Below are positions 8,949 through 17,125 of a stretch of 41,754 nucleotides of DNA, piece by piece. Source of the DNA: Clostridia bacterium. Lineage in GTDB: Bacteria > Bacillota > Clostridia > Oscillospirales > Acutalibacteraceae. Location: the NCBI GenBank assembly GCA_017430145.1, contig JAFRNP010000029.1, positions 1-41,754 of the forward strand. Reading direction: 5' to 3'. The position numbers and the translations under genes were made by a program. Under the pieces are notes generated by a model. That model made no database searches. It saw only the letters and a program-made list of their open reading frames with translations, and had not been told where the DNA came from. Position 1 is the first letter of the stretch. Each line of letters starts with the position of its first letter.

Positions 8949-9306
8949 AAAGTATGAAAGTGAAAAGATGCAAAGTTGCAAATAAGGAACGCCGCTTGGC
9001 GTTGATCATAGAGGGCTTCCGCCGCACGCCGACCCCCGGCTGAAACCGAATGCAGGCCGGGGCGTGAAGACATTTCGGAGAATAATGAAAATGCCGGGGC
9101 GTGAAGACGTTTCGGAGAATAGTGAAAATGCCGGAGCATAAAAACAGAAGGAACTTTCCCTGCCGATTTTGATATCTGTTATTCCTCTTTCCGGTCAACG
9201 GGCGCATTCCGGGACGCCGGGGCGTATAGCCGCCTGAAAATCGGGTGCGGGCGCAGCCCGCCGTTATTTGTTACTTTGTATCTTTTTTACTTTCATACTT
9301 TTATAG
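8949..9306 (+). repeat. Dispersed intergenic element, copy 1 (about 358 bp)
   Basis: Fills the gap between the ATPase terminator and the next promoter. The left end is A-rich (AAAGTATGAAAGTGA...). Next comes hairpin A (AACGCC...GGCGTT followed by GATCATAGAGGGCTT), then copy-specific sequence with a 37-bp tandem repeat, then hairpin B (GCGGGC-GCA-GCCCGC, followed by ATTTGTTAC). It ends in a T-rich tract (ACTTTGTATC...ACTTTCATACTTTT) that is the reverse complement in style of the left end. Four further copies lie in the window. No coding frame of interest is seen inside. Confidence 0.75.
9056..9134 (+). repeat. 37-bp tandem repeat, just over two copies
   Basis: Units start with GCCGG at 9056, 9093 and 9130; the first two full units differ at only a few positions, and the third is cut short. 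Units are contiguous with no spacers. Confidence 0.8.
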
Positions 9307-9326
9307 CTTTCCTCTGTGTGCTTTTC

Positions 9327-9355
9327 TTGACAACCTGCGGAATTTTTGATACAAT
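9327..9355 (+). promoter_or_regulatory. Sigma-A promoter of the polysaccharide cluster
   Basis: TTGACA (9327-9332), 17-bp spacer, TACAAT (9350-9355) with an extended -10 TG at 9347-9348. It lies just after repeat element 1 and 45 bp before the first glycosyltransferase. Confidence 0.7.
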
Positions 9356-9400
9356 AAAATGAATTCTTGTACGCTGTAACAGGATTGGGGAAGATCAAAA

Positions 9401-10618
9401 ATGAAAAAGATCCTGATCGTCGCGAGCGACGTTGCGCTGCCCGGTGAAAAGGGCCTGGCGCGGCTGCATTATCTCGCGGAATACTTTTGTGGGCGCGGGT
9501 ACGCCGTGGAACTGGCGACCGCCGATTTTCAGCATTGGGAAAAGCGCCGCAGGACTGCCGCCGATCTTGAACGGGCGCAGGAGAAAAGCGCCGCAAAGCT
9601 GACCCTGCTGCACGAATGGGGCTATAAACGAAACGTCGAGCCGCGCCGGATCCTCAGCCTTGCGGGACTTTCACGGCGCATGGGGCGGTACCTGAAAACC
9701 GCCGAATACGACCTGATCTACGCGCTCGTCCCCGACAACCGTCTGGCGTACGTCGCGGGCAAACGCGCCAAGGCGCGGGGCGTTCCCTTTGTGGTAGACG
9801 TGGAGGATCTCTGGCCGGAGGCCATGCGCATGGTCTTTGACGTGCCGGTGGTCAGCGACCTGATCTTCAGTTACTTCACGTTTTTTGCTAAGCGCGTCTA
9901 CCGGCTTGCCGACGCCGTCGTCGGCTCCTCCGAAACCTACGCCGACGAGCCGATGAAATACGGCGTGAAGCCGGAAAAGCGCGCCGTCGTGTACGTGGGG
10001 TGTGACCTTGCCGAATTTGACCGGGGCGCGGCAAAGTTTGCCGGTGAGACCCAAAAACCCGAAGACGCTTTCCGGGTCTCCTACGCCGGGACGCCGGGGA
10101 CCAGCTACGACCTGAAAACGCTGCTTGACGCTGTAACGCTTCTGCACCGGCGCGGGCTTACGCAGATCGTTCCCGTTATCATGGGCGACGGGCCGGACCG
10201 GGCGGCGCTTGAAAAACACGCGCAGGAGATCGGGGTCCCTGCCGTCTTTACCGGCTACCTGCCGCGGGAACGCATGGCGGCCATGCTCTGCGCCGGGGAT
10301 CTGACCGTCAACTCCCTGATCGCGAAGGCGTCCCAGAGCATCGTCTCCAAGATCGGCGATTACCTTGCCGCGGGCGTCCCGATGGTCAATACGGGGCTGG
10401 ACCCCGAATTCTGCCGCAAGACCGAGGCGGACGGCTTCGGCGTCAACGTAAAGCCGGAGGACGCCGAAGCGCTGGCGGACGCCATTGAAACGCTGTACCG
10501 GGATCCCGAGCGCCGCGCCGAAATGGGCAGAGCGGCAAGAAATATCGCCGAAACCCAGTTTGACCGGGAGAAAACCTACGAACGGATCGTGGCGCTGGCG
10601 GAGGAGCTGCTTGCGTGA
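9401..10618 (+). CDS. Family 4 (GT-B fold) glycosyltransferase
   Basis: 405 residues with the two-Rossmann-domain layout of GT4 enzymes. Conserved points are VDVEDLWPEAMRM at about 131-143 (linker and acceptor region), SYAGTPGTSYDLKTLLDAV at the start of the donor domain (about residue 227), and KIGDYLAAGVPMV at about 317-329, the place of the usual E-x7-E donor motif, here with Asp first. It transfers a sugar from an NDP donor in the cytoplasm; donor and acceptor cannot be read from sequence. It is the first gene of the cluster, with a GGGGAAG site before ATG. The gap to glf is 68 bp. Confidence 0.88.
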   Translation: MKKILIVASDVALPGEKGLARLHYLAEYFCGRGYAVELATADFQHWEKRRRTAADLERAQEKSAAKLTLLHEWGYKRNVEPRRILSLAGLSRRMGRYLKTAEYDLIYALVPDNRLAYVAGKRAKARGVPFVVDVEDLWPEAMRMVFDVPVVSDLIFSYFTFFAKRVYRLADAVVGSSETYADEPMKYGVKPEKRAVVYVGCDLAEFDRGAAKFAGETQKPEDAFRVSYAGTPGTSYDLKTLLDAVTLLHRRGLTQIVPVIMGDGPDRAALEKHAQEIGVPAVFTGYLPRERMAAMLCAGDLTVNSLIAKASQSIVSKIGDYLAAGVPMVNTGLDPEFCRKTEADGFGVNVKPEDAEALADAIETLYRDPERRAEMGRAARNIAETQFDREKTYERIVALAEELLA

Positions 10619-10686
10619 TCCTTTCAAACAGATTTCAGGGACCTGTGCTATCATAACGCCGAAACCAAGGCAAAAGAGGAATCGAT

Positions 10687-11805
10687 TTGAAACCATACGA
10701 CTATCTGATCGTCGGCAGCGGACTGTTCGGCTGCGTGTTCGCCAGGGAGATGCTGGACGCCGGAAAAACGGTGCTGGTCGTCGAACAGCGGGACGCGCCC
10801 GGCGGCAATATCCGCTGCCGGAATATCGAAGGGATCGACGTGCATCTGTACGGCGCGCATATTTTCCATACGAAAAACCGCGCCGTCTGGGAGTACGTCC
10901 GGCGTTTCGTGGCCATGAACCGCTTCACGAACGCGCCGCTGGCGGAATACAGGGGAGAGATCTATAACCTGCCGTTCAATATGAACACCTTCCGTCAGAT
11001 GTGGGGCGTCACGACCCCGGATCAGGCGAAGGCGGTCATCGCCTCCCAGCGCGAAGGGATCACAGAGCCGCGCAATCTGGAGGAGCAGGCGATCATGCTG
11101 GTGGGCAGGGACATCTATGAAAAGCTGGTGCGCGGTTATACCGAAAAACAGTGGGGCCGCCCCTGCAGCGAGCTGCCGGCGTTTATCATCAAGCGCCTGC
11201 CGGTCCGCTTTACCTACGACAACAGCTATTTTTCCGACCCGTATCAGGGGATCCCTGCCGAGGGGTACAACACGCTTGTTTTCCGTTTGCTGGACGGCGC
11301 CGAGGTCGTGACCGGCGAAAACTATAACCTGCGCCGCGACTATTGGAACGCGCAGGCGCGGCGGATCGTTTATACCGGCACGCTGGACGATTTTTACGAC
11401 GCCCGCTTCGGCAGGCCGGATTACCGCTCCCTGCGGTTTGAGACCGAGGTGCTGCGCGATACCGACAACGCCCAAGGCGTGGCGGTCAAAAACTTTACCG
11501 ACGCCGCCGTCCCCTACACACGGATCATAGAGCATAAGCACTTTACAGGCGCAAAGTCCCCTGTTACCGTGCTTACCCGGGAATATCCGCTCTCTCCCGC
11601 CGAGGGAGGGGAGCCGTATTATCCTGTCAACGACGAAAAAAACAACCTGATCTATATGCGCTACGCCGCCCTTGCGGTCAAGGAGCCGAACGTCATTTTC
11701 GGCGGCAGACTGGCGGAATACCGGTATATGGACATGGACGGCGTGGTGGAATCCGCGCTGGAAGCCGCCGCGCGGGAGCGCAGCCGGTGGGCGCAGGAGG
11801 GTTGA
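10687..11805 (+). CDS. glf: UDP-galactopyranose mutase
   Basis: 372 residues, normal for Glf. This flavoenzyme converts UDP-galactopyranose to UDP-galactofuranose, the donor for furanose galactose in bacterial glycans. Evidence: FAD-binding VGSGLFG (residues 9-15), E33 closing the ADP-binding fold, PGGN (38-41), the substrate-loop block GAHIFHTKN (56-64), and the C-terminal PDYRSLRFETE motif typical of the family. The TTG start at 10687 is chosen because an AAGAGGA site lies just upstream and the next residues (KPYDYLIVG) match the family N-terminus. Its presence predicts a galactofuranose-containing polymer. Confidence 0.97.
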   Translation: MKPYDYLIVGSGLFGCVFAREMLDAGKTVLVVEQRDAPGGNIRCRNIEGIDVHLYGAHIFHTKNRAVWEYVRRFVAMNRFTNAPLAEYRGEIYNLPFNMNTFRQMWGVTTPDQAKAVIASQREGITEPRNLEEQAIMLVGRDIYEKLVRGYTEKQWGRPCSELPAFIIKRLPVRFTYDNSYFSDPYQGIPAEGYNTLVFRLLDGAEVVTGENYNLRRDYWNAQARRIVYTGTLDDFYDARFGRPDYRSLRFETEVLRDTDNAQGVAVKNFTDAAVPYTRIIEHKHFTGAKSPVTVLTREYPLSPAEGGEPYYPVNDEKNNLIYMRYAALAVKEPNVIFGGRLAEYRYMDMDGVVESALEAAARERSRWAQEG

Positions 11806-11862
11806 CGCGCCGCTTGTCCGAGTTTGTTATGCAGTCCCGATGAAAGGAGCAGCGAAACGAGT

Positions 11863-12879
11863 ATGTCCGAACGCCCGACAGTTTCCGTGATCCTGCCGGT
11901 GTATAACGCCGAAAACACGTTGCCCGACGCGCTTGACGCCCTGTTGGGGCAAAAGGGCGTTTCATTGGAGGTGCTTGCCGTCAACGACGCGAGCACCGAT
12001 GGAAGCCGTGCGATCCTGTCGGCAGCCGCCGCGCGGGACGATCGGCTGAAAGTACTGGATACGCCCGAAAACCTTGGGGCGGGCGCTGCGCGCAACCTTG
12101 CGCTGGCGCATGCCCGCGGAGAGTATCTGTATTTTGCGGACGCCGACGATCGGCTGTATCCGGGCAGCCTGCGGGCGCTCGTTACGGCAGCCGACGGGGC
12201 GGACGTGACTGTTTGCGGCTACCGGCACGAACGGTGCGCCGGAAACGCGGAGATCGGCTCAACGGAGTCGCCCGGCGGCCCTGCTCTCTTTGAGGGCGAC
12301 GGGACGCGCAGCGACCTGATCTGTGAACTGGACCGCAGGCGCTGCTTTGCCTACGTCTGGAACAAGCTTTACCGCCGCGAGGCGGTGCAGGGGATCCGCT
12401 TCGGAACGACGCGGATCAGCGAGGATTTGACGTACAACTGCCGCGTATTCTGTGCGGTCGGTTCGGTCCGTCTGTTCCCCGGCGCGTTGTATCTGTACCG
12501 CACCGGCGGCAGCGATTCTTTGACCGGGCGTGTTGCCGCCGACGGCATGGCGCTGACGGATCTCCGTTTCCGGGAGATGTATGACGCCGTTTCCCGTTTC
12601 GGCGCTCCGACTGAGGAGCAGCGGGCGAGCCTTGCGAATATCCATATCCGCCACGTGTTTTTTGCGCTTGCCCGCAGAACGGCCGTGCAGCGCGTGCGGG
12701 ATCCCGCCGCCCTTCGGCGGGAAGCCGAAAAAGCCCTGCTGACCCCGGCGGGCAGGTTTTCCGCCCGGTATGCCCGTCCGGACACCCCTGCGGACGCCGT
12801 TTGTATCTCCGTATTCCGCACCGGGTCGCCGCGGCTCATATGCCTTGCGGCAGATACGATCGCCCGGCTGCGGCTGTGA
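11863..12879 (+). CDS. Family 2 glycosyltransferase (GT-A fold)
   Basis: 338 residues starting MSERPTVSVILPVYNAENTL, the standard GT2 N-terminus. NDASTDGS (42-49) contacts the nucleotide, and FADADDRLYPG (about 92-102) holds the DxD-type metal site. The C-terminal third is variable and sets the acceptor. ATG 11863 has AAAGGAGC about 12 bases ahead; an in-frame ATG at 11824 would add a non-family extension. The gap to glf is 57 bp. The specific sugar is unknown. Confidence 0.9.
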   Translation: MSERPTVSVILPVYNAENTLPDALDALLGQKGVSLEVLAVNDASTDGSRAILSAAAARDDRLKVLDTPENLGAGAARNLALAHARGEYLYFADADDRLYPGSLRALVTAADGADVTVCGYRHERCAGNAEIGSTESPGGPALFEGDGTRSDLICELDRRRCFAYVWNKLYRREAVQGIRFGTTRISEDLTYNCRVFCAVGSVRLFPGALYLYRTGGSDSLTGRVAADGMALTDLRFREMYDAVSRFGAPTEEQRASLANIHIRHVFFALARRTAVQRVRDPAALRREAEKALLTPAGRFSARYARPDTPADAVCISVFRTGSPRLICLAADTIARLRL

Positions 12880-12930
12880 GTTTTCGTTTTTTTGTATCGT
12901 ATTTTTTCATACGTTAACGAAAGGACCGCC
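12880..12930 (+). other. Short inverted repeat between GT2 and polymerase genes
   Basis: TTTCGTT (12883-12889) faces AACGAAA (12916-12922), with inner arms CGTAT/ATACG (12897-12912). The right arm runs into the GAAAGGA ribosome site of the next gene, so the fold could lower its translation. Confidence 0.35.
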
Positions 12931-14478
12931 ATGAAAAAACCGTCTTTCCACACTCTGCGTACCGTGTATCTCTGCTTTTTGCTGGCATATACCGTCGTGC
13001 GTGAGGTGCTGCCCCTGAATCTGTTGATCCGCCCCGCCGCTGTCAGCGCCGGGGTGTTCGCCGTCGGGTTTCTGGTGATCCTGTACGGGATGGGGCAGGG
13101 CGCCGTCGTTTTCAAGGACAGAAAAACGGACCTGCTCATTGTATTTACGCTGATGACGGGCGTCTCCTGCCTTGTCAATTTCCGCTATGCCTTCACCGAT
13201 AACGTCAAGGCGATGGGGACGCTGCTTTTGTTTTTCCTGCTGTGTTATCCCGCCGGCGTCGACGAGGACCGGGACGCGCGGGAAAAAGAGCTTCGCGCCA
13301 TGATGCTCGTTCTCAACGGCGTATGGGCTGTTTTTGTGCTGCTGTCGGTGGTCATGTACTTTGCGGATGTGGAGTACGTGGTCACGCGGCCGACCGGCGG
13401 CGCGGTGGCGCAGGGCTTCAATACCCAGTGGCAGCGGCTGTGGGGGCTGTTTCAGGATCCCAATTTCGCGGGGTTCGTTTGCGGCGCCTGCATTTTGTCC
13501 TGTATCTGGACGCTCAGACGTTCCCGCAAAGTATCCGGCCGGATCGCCGCCGTCCTGCAGATGATCCTGCAGTTTTTATATCTGGTGCTGGGCGGCTCCC
13601 GCTCGGCGTTGGTGGGGCTTGCCGTGGGGCTCAGCGTGATGGCGTTTGTCCTGATCGGAGCAAACGGGACGCTCAGACAAAAAACGGAAAACCGGAAAGC
13701 GCTCAGGTATCTGATCCCGGCGATCTGCTGCGTAGGCGTGTGTGCCCTTATGCTTGCAGGCGTGCGCGCGGTCCAGGTCGGGCTGCCGAAGCTCAAAGCG
13801 GCGCTGCCCACCGTCTCCGACGACGCGGTCGCGGCGGGGTACGAAACCCTGTACCGGATGTCCGGGCTTGAGATTTTGTATTCCGGTTACACCGGCGAGG
13901 GAGACGCCTCCGATATTGTGCCCGACGACGTGGAGGACCTGCGCGGCGATACCGACGCGCCGCTTTCCCGGACGGATCTCGGTAAATCAGATATCTCCAA
14001 CGGGCGGTTCCTGCGCTGGCGGGATACCCTGAAGGTATTCCGGCACTGCCTTGTTTTCGGGACCTCTCCGCGCGGGATCGTGCCGATCGCCCGGGAAAAG
14101 GAACCGGATACCATCGTCGCCGTGCGCGGCACGCTGTCGCACAACGGATACCTGGATATCCTTGCGTTTACGGGCATTCTCGGCGCGCCGTGGCTGTACC
14201 TTTTCCTTGTGCTCGCCGCCATAGCGCTGTTCAAAAAACTGTTCCGCTTTCCCGAAGACGGGACCTTTGCCTTTACGGCGGGCGGCGCTGCGCTGTTTGC
14301 CGTCTCCGCGCTGTTTTTGTCCGACCTCTTCTTTGTCATCACCGTGAGCGCGGTGCTGTTCTGGACCTTCCTCGGCTATTCGCTGCACACGGAAGAAGAA
14401 ACGGAGACGGGAAGGGTTTATGGGGCTGTTTTAAAAGTGACGGAAAAGATGGTCAAAAGCAGAAAAGCAGGAAAGTAA
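12931..14478 (+). CDS. O-antigen ligase/polymerase-like membrane protein (Wzy-type)
   Basis: 515 residues with about eleven to twelve hydrophobic segments and one long soluble loop (about 290-380), the layout of Wzy polymerases and WaaL ligases. The family hallmarks GGSRSALVGL (about residue 224) and LSHNGYLDILAFTGILG (about residue 398) are present. It should join lipid-linked repeat units on the outer face of the membrane. ATG 12931 follows GAAAGGA; an upstream in-frame ATG at 12892 is not supported by a site. Its TAA stop (14476-14478) lies inside the first 8-bp unit of repeat element copy 2. Confidence 0.82.
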   Translation: MKKPSFHTLRTVYLCFLLAYTVVREVLPLNLLIRPAAVSAGVFAVGFLVILYGMGQGAVVFKDRKTDLLIVFTLMTGVSCLVNFRYAFTDNVKAMGTLLLFFLLCYPAGVDEDRDAREKELRAMMLVLNGVWAVFVLLSVVMYFADVEYVVTRPTGGAVAQGFNTQWQRLWGLFQDPNFAGFVCGACILSCIWTLRRSRKVSGRIAAVLQMILQFLYLVLGGSRSALVGLAVGLSVMAFVLIGANGTLRQKTENRKALRYLIPAICCVGVCALMLAGVRAVQVGLPKLKAALPTVSDDAVAAGYETLYRMSGLEILYSGYTGEGDASDIVPDDVEDLRGDTDAPLSRTDLGKSDISNGRFLRWRDTLKVFRHCLVFGTSPRGIVPIAREKEPDTIVAVRGTLSHNGYLDILAFTGILGAPWLYLFLVLAAIALFKKLFRFPEDGTFAFTAGGAALFAVSALFLSDLFFVITVSAVLFWTFLGYSLHTEEETETGRVYGAVLKVTEKMVKSRKAGK

Positions 14479-14730
14479 CGAAGTAACTGATTCGGAGCGC
14501 CGCCTTGGCGCGGCGTTGATGACAGAAGGCTTCTGTCTCTGTTCCAACCTTCATTTGCGAGTTACTGATTTCCCGCTTACCTTATTTTTATCTTTATTTT
14601 TTTAATCTTTAACAATTTCAATCAGCAGGTGTTCCCGATGAGGCGAATCCCTTAAGTCATATACGATCGGGTGCGGGCACAGCCCGCCCGCATTTGTTAC
14701 TTTGTATCTTTTTTACTTTTTTACTTTTTC
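14472..14730 (+). repeat. Dispersed intergenic element, copy 2 (about 259 bp)
   Basis: Begins AAAGTAACGAAGTAACTGATTCGG, where the first TAA is the stop of the polymerase gene. Hairpin A is GCGCCGCCTTGGCGCGGCG followed by TTGATGACAGAAGGCTT; hairpin B is GCGGGC-ACA-GCCCGC followed by ATTTGTTAC. It ends in the T-rich tract ACTTTGTATCTTTTTTACTT. It lies within the polysaccharide operon; the ribosome site of the next gene begins three bases after it. Nothing else is visible in this gap. Confidence 0.8.
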
Positions 14731-14744
14731 CAAAAGGAGCCCTC

Positions 14745-15755
14745 ATGCCGAAATACACCCTCATCATCCCCGCTTACAATATGGAAAAACAGCTTCCCGG
14801 ATGTCTCGGGTCCGTTGCGGCGCAGACGTACCGGGATTTTGAGGTTCTGGTGGTGGACGACGGGTCGACGGACCGGACCGCAGAGGCCGCAGAAGGCTTT
14901 TCCGGAAAGCTGCCGTCCCTGCATGTGATCCGGCAGGAGAACAAGGGTCTCGGGGGCGCGCGCAACACCGGGATCGAAAACGCCGCCGGGGAGTACCTCT
15001 GGTTTATTGACGCGGACGACCGGATCGTGCCCGACGCGCTGGAACGTATCGACGGCATGCTTTCGGATACCGGCGCCCACGCCGCCGTGTTTGACGCCGC
15101 CCACGTGAGCGAAGACGGCGCCGTGTTGAAAACGGAGGCGGGGTATGCGCATTTCGGCGCCGATCAGCATCCTTCCGGCGGCGTACCCGCCGTTTTTACG
15201 CTTGCCGAGTCGCCGGCGTTTTTGTTTGCGCCGGTGCTGGCGTGCAACAAGGTGTTCCGGCGGGACCTGTATCTGTCGCAGGGAATCCGTTTTCCGGAGC
15301 ACGCCTATTATGAGGACCTGGCGACGGTCCCGAAGCTCTGTCCCTTTGCCGGAAAGATTGCGTATCTGCCCGCGCCGCTTTACGAATACGTGCAGCGGCC
15401 GGACAGCATCATGCACCGCGGCGGCGACCATGAAAAACGCTGCCGGGACCTGACGGCGGCGCTTGCCGGCGTGGACGCCTTTTACCGACAGGCGGGGCTG
15501 AGTTCCGCCTACGGGGAGGCGCTGGATTTCCTGACCGTGTTCCACGCCCTGTATCTGCAAACGGTGCGCATGGTCAAAACGGACGCGCCGCGCGCGGTGC
15601 TTCTGTACCTGCATCAGTACGTCCGTGAACGGGTGCCGGACCTGCACGCGTCGCCCTATCTCGTCACCCTGTCCGCCGCCCAGCGCGCCGTGCTGGAACT
15701 GATCGACAAAAAACAGTACCTGGCGCTGAAAATCGCGTTTTCCCTGAAAAAATAA
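14745..15755 (+). CDS. Family 2 glycosyltransferase (second)
   Basis: 336 residues. GT2 features: IIPAYNMEKQLPG near the N-terminus, VDDGSTDRT (about 37-45), FIDADDRIVPD with the metal-binding DxD at about 87-97, and a predicted acceptor region with YYEDLATVPKL near residue 187, where the ED resembles the catalytic-base position of GT2 enzymes. ATG 14745 follows AAAGGAGC right behind repeat element 2, so the promoter or read-through must cross the element. It is similar in layout to the GT2 at 11863 but not a recent duplicate. A diverged second copy of its last 75 bases follows directly. Confidence 0.9.
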   Translation: MPKYTLIIPAYNMEKQLPGCLGSVAAQTYRDFEVLVVDDGSTDRTAEAAEGFSGKLPSLHVIRQENKGLGGARNTGIENAAGEYLWFIDADDRIVPDALERIDGMLSDTGAHAAVFDAAHVSEDGAVLKTEAGYAHFGADQHPSGGVPAVFTLAESPAFLFAPVLACNKVFRRDLYLSQGIRFPEHAYYEDLATVPKLCPFAGKIAYLPAPLYEYVQRPDSIMHRGGDHEKRCRDLTAALAGVDAFYRQAGLSSAYGEALDFLTVFHALYLQTVRMVKTDAPRAVLLYLHQYVRERVPDLHASPYLVTLSAAQRAVLELIDKKQYLALKIAFSLKK

Positions 15756-15757
15756 AC

Positions 15758-15836
15758 CAACGCGCCGTGCCGGAGCCGGTCGTCAAAAAAAAACGGTACC
15801 CGGCGCCGGAAACAGCGTTTTCACTGAAAAAACAAA
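15758..15836 (+). pseudogene. Diverged second copy of the 3' end of the preceding glycosyltransferase
   Basis: Aligned with 15681-15755, this stretch matches at roughly 80% of positions, with one whole-codon insertion (an extra AAA), so its own reading frame stays open past the place of the original stop. It translates to QRAVPEPVVKKKRY... against QRAVLELIDKKQYL... of the real gene. It has no start and lies in a different frame from the real gene (offset 77). It is best read as the tail of a lost tandem paralogue or a local duplication. Confidence 0.7.
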
Positions 15837-15865
15837 AGACCGCCTGAAGGCAAGAGAATGAGAAT

Positions 15866-17125
15866 ATGAAACGAACCGGAAACCTGATCAAAAATACGGT
15901 GATGCTGTATATCCTGCAGTTTTCGTCCTATTTTTTCAGCTTCATCACCGTGCCTTACCAGACGCGCGTGCTGGGGCCGGAGGTCTATGGCGTCGTCGGT
16001 TTCGCCACGGCGGTGATGGTGTATTTTCAGCTGTTTCTTGATTTCGGCTTTATGCTCTCCGCCACGGAGGATATCTCAAAGCACCGGGAGGATAAGGCGT
16101 ACATCGAAAAGAAACTGACGAGCATCACGGTATTAAAAGGCTTTTTAACGGTGATATCCGCATTTGTCATGGCGGCGCTGTGCCTGTTCGTGCCGAAATT
16201 CCGCGCCGACCCGACGCTCTATCTCTTATATTTTGCGGCATACGCCGCAAACGCCTTTTTACCCGATTTTCTGTACCGCGGCATTGAAAAAATGACGGCG
16301 ATCACGGTGCGCACCGTGGCGATCCGCGCGTTTTTCGCCGTGATGATCTTTGTGTTTCTGCGTACAAAAGAGCAGGTCCTGATGATCCCGCTGCTGCTTC
16401 TGATCGGCAATATCGGCGCGGTGGCAGGGGCGTTTTTGCACATCCGGCGGGCGCTGGGCTACCGGTTCCGGCGCGTTTGCAGGGCGGAAGTGCTGGCGGA
16501 CCTGCGCCGTTCGCTGTTTTTCTTCGTTTCGCGCATTGCGACAACGGTGTACAGCGCCGCCAATACCGTGATCCTCGGCTTCGTGGATACCACCGGCACG
16601 GCCACCGGCTGCTACGCTTCCGCAGATAAAGTGCTGACCACCGCAAAAAGCGGCATGTCCCCGATTGCGGACAGCCTGTACCCGTATATGGTCAAGCACC
16701 GGGACTTTAAGCTGGTCAAAAAGCTGCTGCTGTTTGCGATGCCGGTCATTGCCACCGGATGCGCGGTCGTGTTTATTTTCGCAAAGCCTTTGTGCGTGCT
16801 GGCGTTCGGCGAAGAATTTGCCGGCGCGGCGCCGATATTGCGGGCGTTCGTGCCCGCCGTCGCCGCCATTCTGCCGAGTTACGTGCTGGGCTTCCCGACG
16901 CTTGGCGCCATGGGACGCTCGGCGGACGCCAACCGGTCGGTGCTGGTGGGCACCGTCGTCCATATCGTCGGGCTGGGGATCCTGTTTGCCGTCGGAAAGC
17001 CGGAGGCCGTGTATTTTGCCGCCATGACCTCGGTGTCCGAGTGGGCGATCCTGATCTGCCGCATCGTGATGGTGGCAAAACACAAAGGGCTGCTCAAAAG
17101 CCCGGAAGAGGAGGAGAGCGAATGA
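15866..17125 (+). CDS. Polysaccharide flippase (Wzx/RfbX-like, MOP superfamily)
   Basis: 419 residues with about twelve membrane segments. The N-terminus (MKRTGNLIKNTVMLYILQF, then VPYQTRVLGPEVYGVVGFA) is the classical start of oligosaccharide-unit flippases of the RfbX type. It should move the lipid-linked repeat unit across the membrane to the polymerase. A weak purine-rich site precedes ATG 15866. The last four bases overlap the next gene (ATGA), so the two are coupled. Confidence 0.92.
   Translation: MKRTGNLIKNTVMLYILQFSSYFFSFITVPYQTRVLGPEVYGVVGFATAVMVYFQLFLDFGFMLSATEDISKHREDKAYIEKKLTSITVLKGFLTVISAFVMAALCLFVPKFRADPTLYLLYFAAYAANAFLPDFLYRGIEKMTAITVRTVAIRAFFAVMIFVFLRTKEQVLMIPLLLLIGNIGAVAGAFLHIRRALGYRFRRVCRAEVLADLRRSLFFFVSRIATTVYSAANTVILGFVDTTGTATGCYASADKVLTTAKSGMSPIADSLYPYMVKHRDFKLVKKLLLFAMPVIATGCAVVFIFAKPLCVLAFGEEFAGAAPILRAFVPAVAAILPSYVLGFPTLGAMGRSADANRSVLVGTVVHIVGLGILFAVGKPEAVYFAAMTSVSEWAILICRIVMVAKHKGLLKSPEEEESE

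Noticed and set aside
9056-9134. Possible CRISPR repeats
   Set aside because: Units are contiguous with no spacers, only about two copies, and no cas genes are nearby.
8947-9207. Small minus-strand genes in the gap after the ATPase operon
   Set aside because: They lie wholly within repeat element 1, are made partly of its 37-bp repeat and have no ribosome sites.
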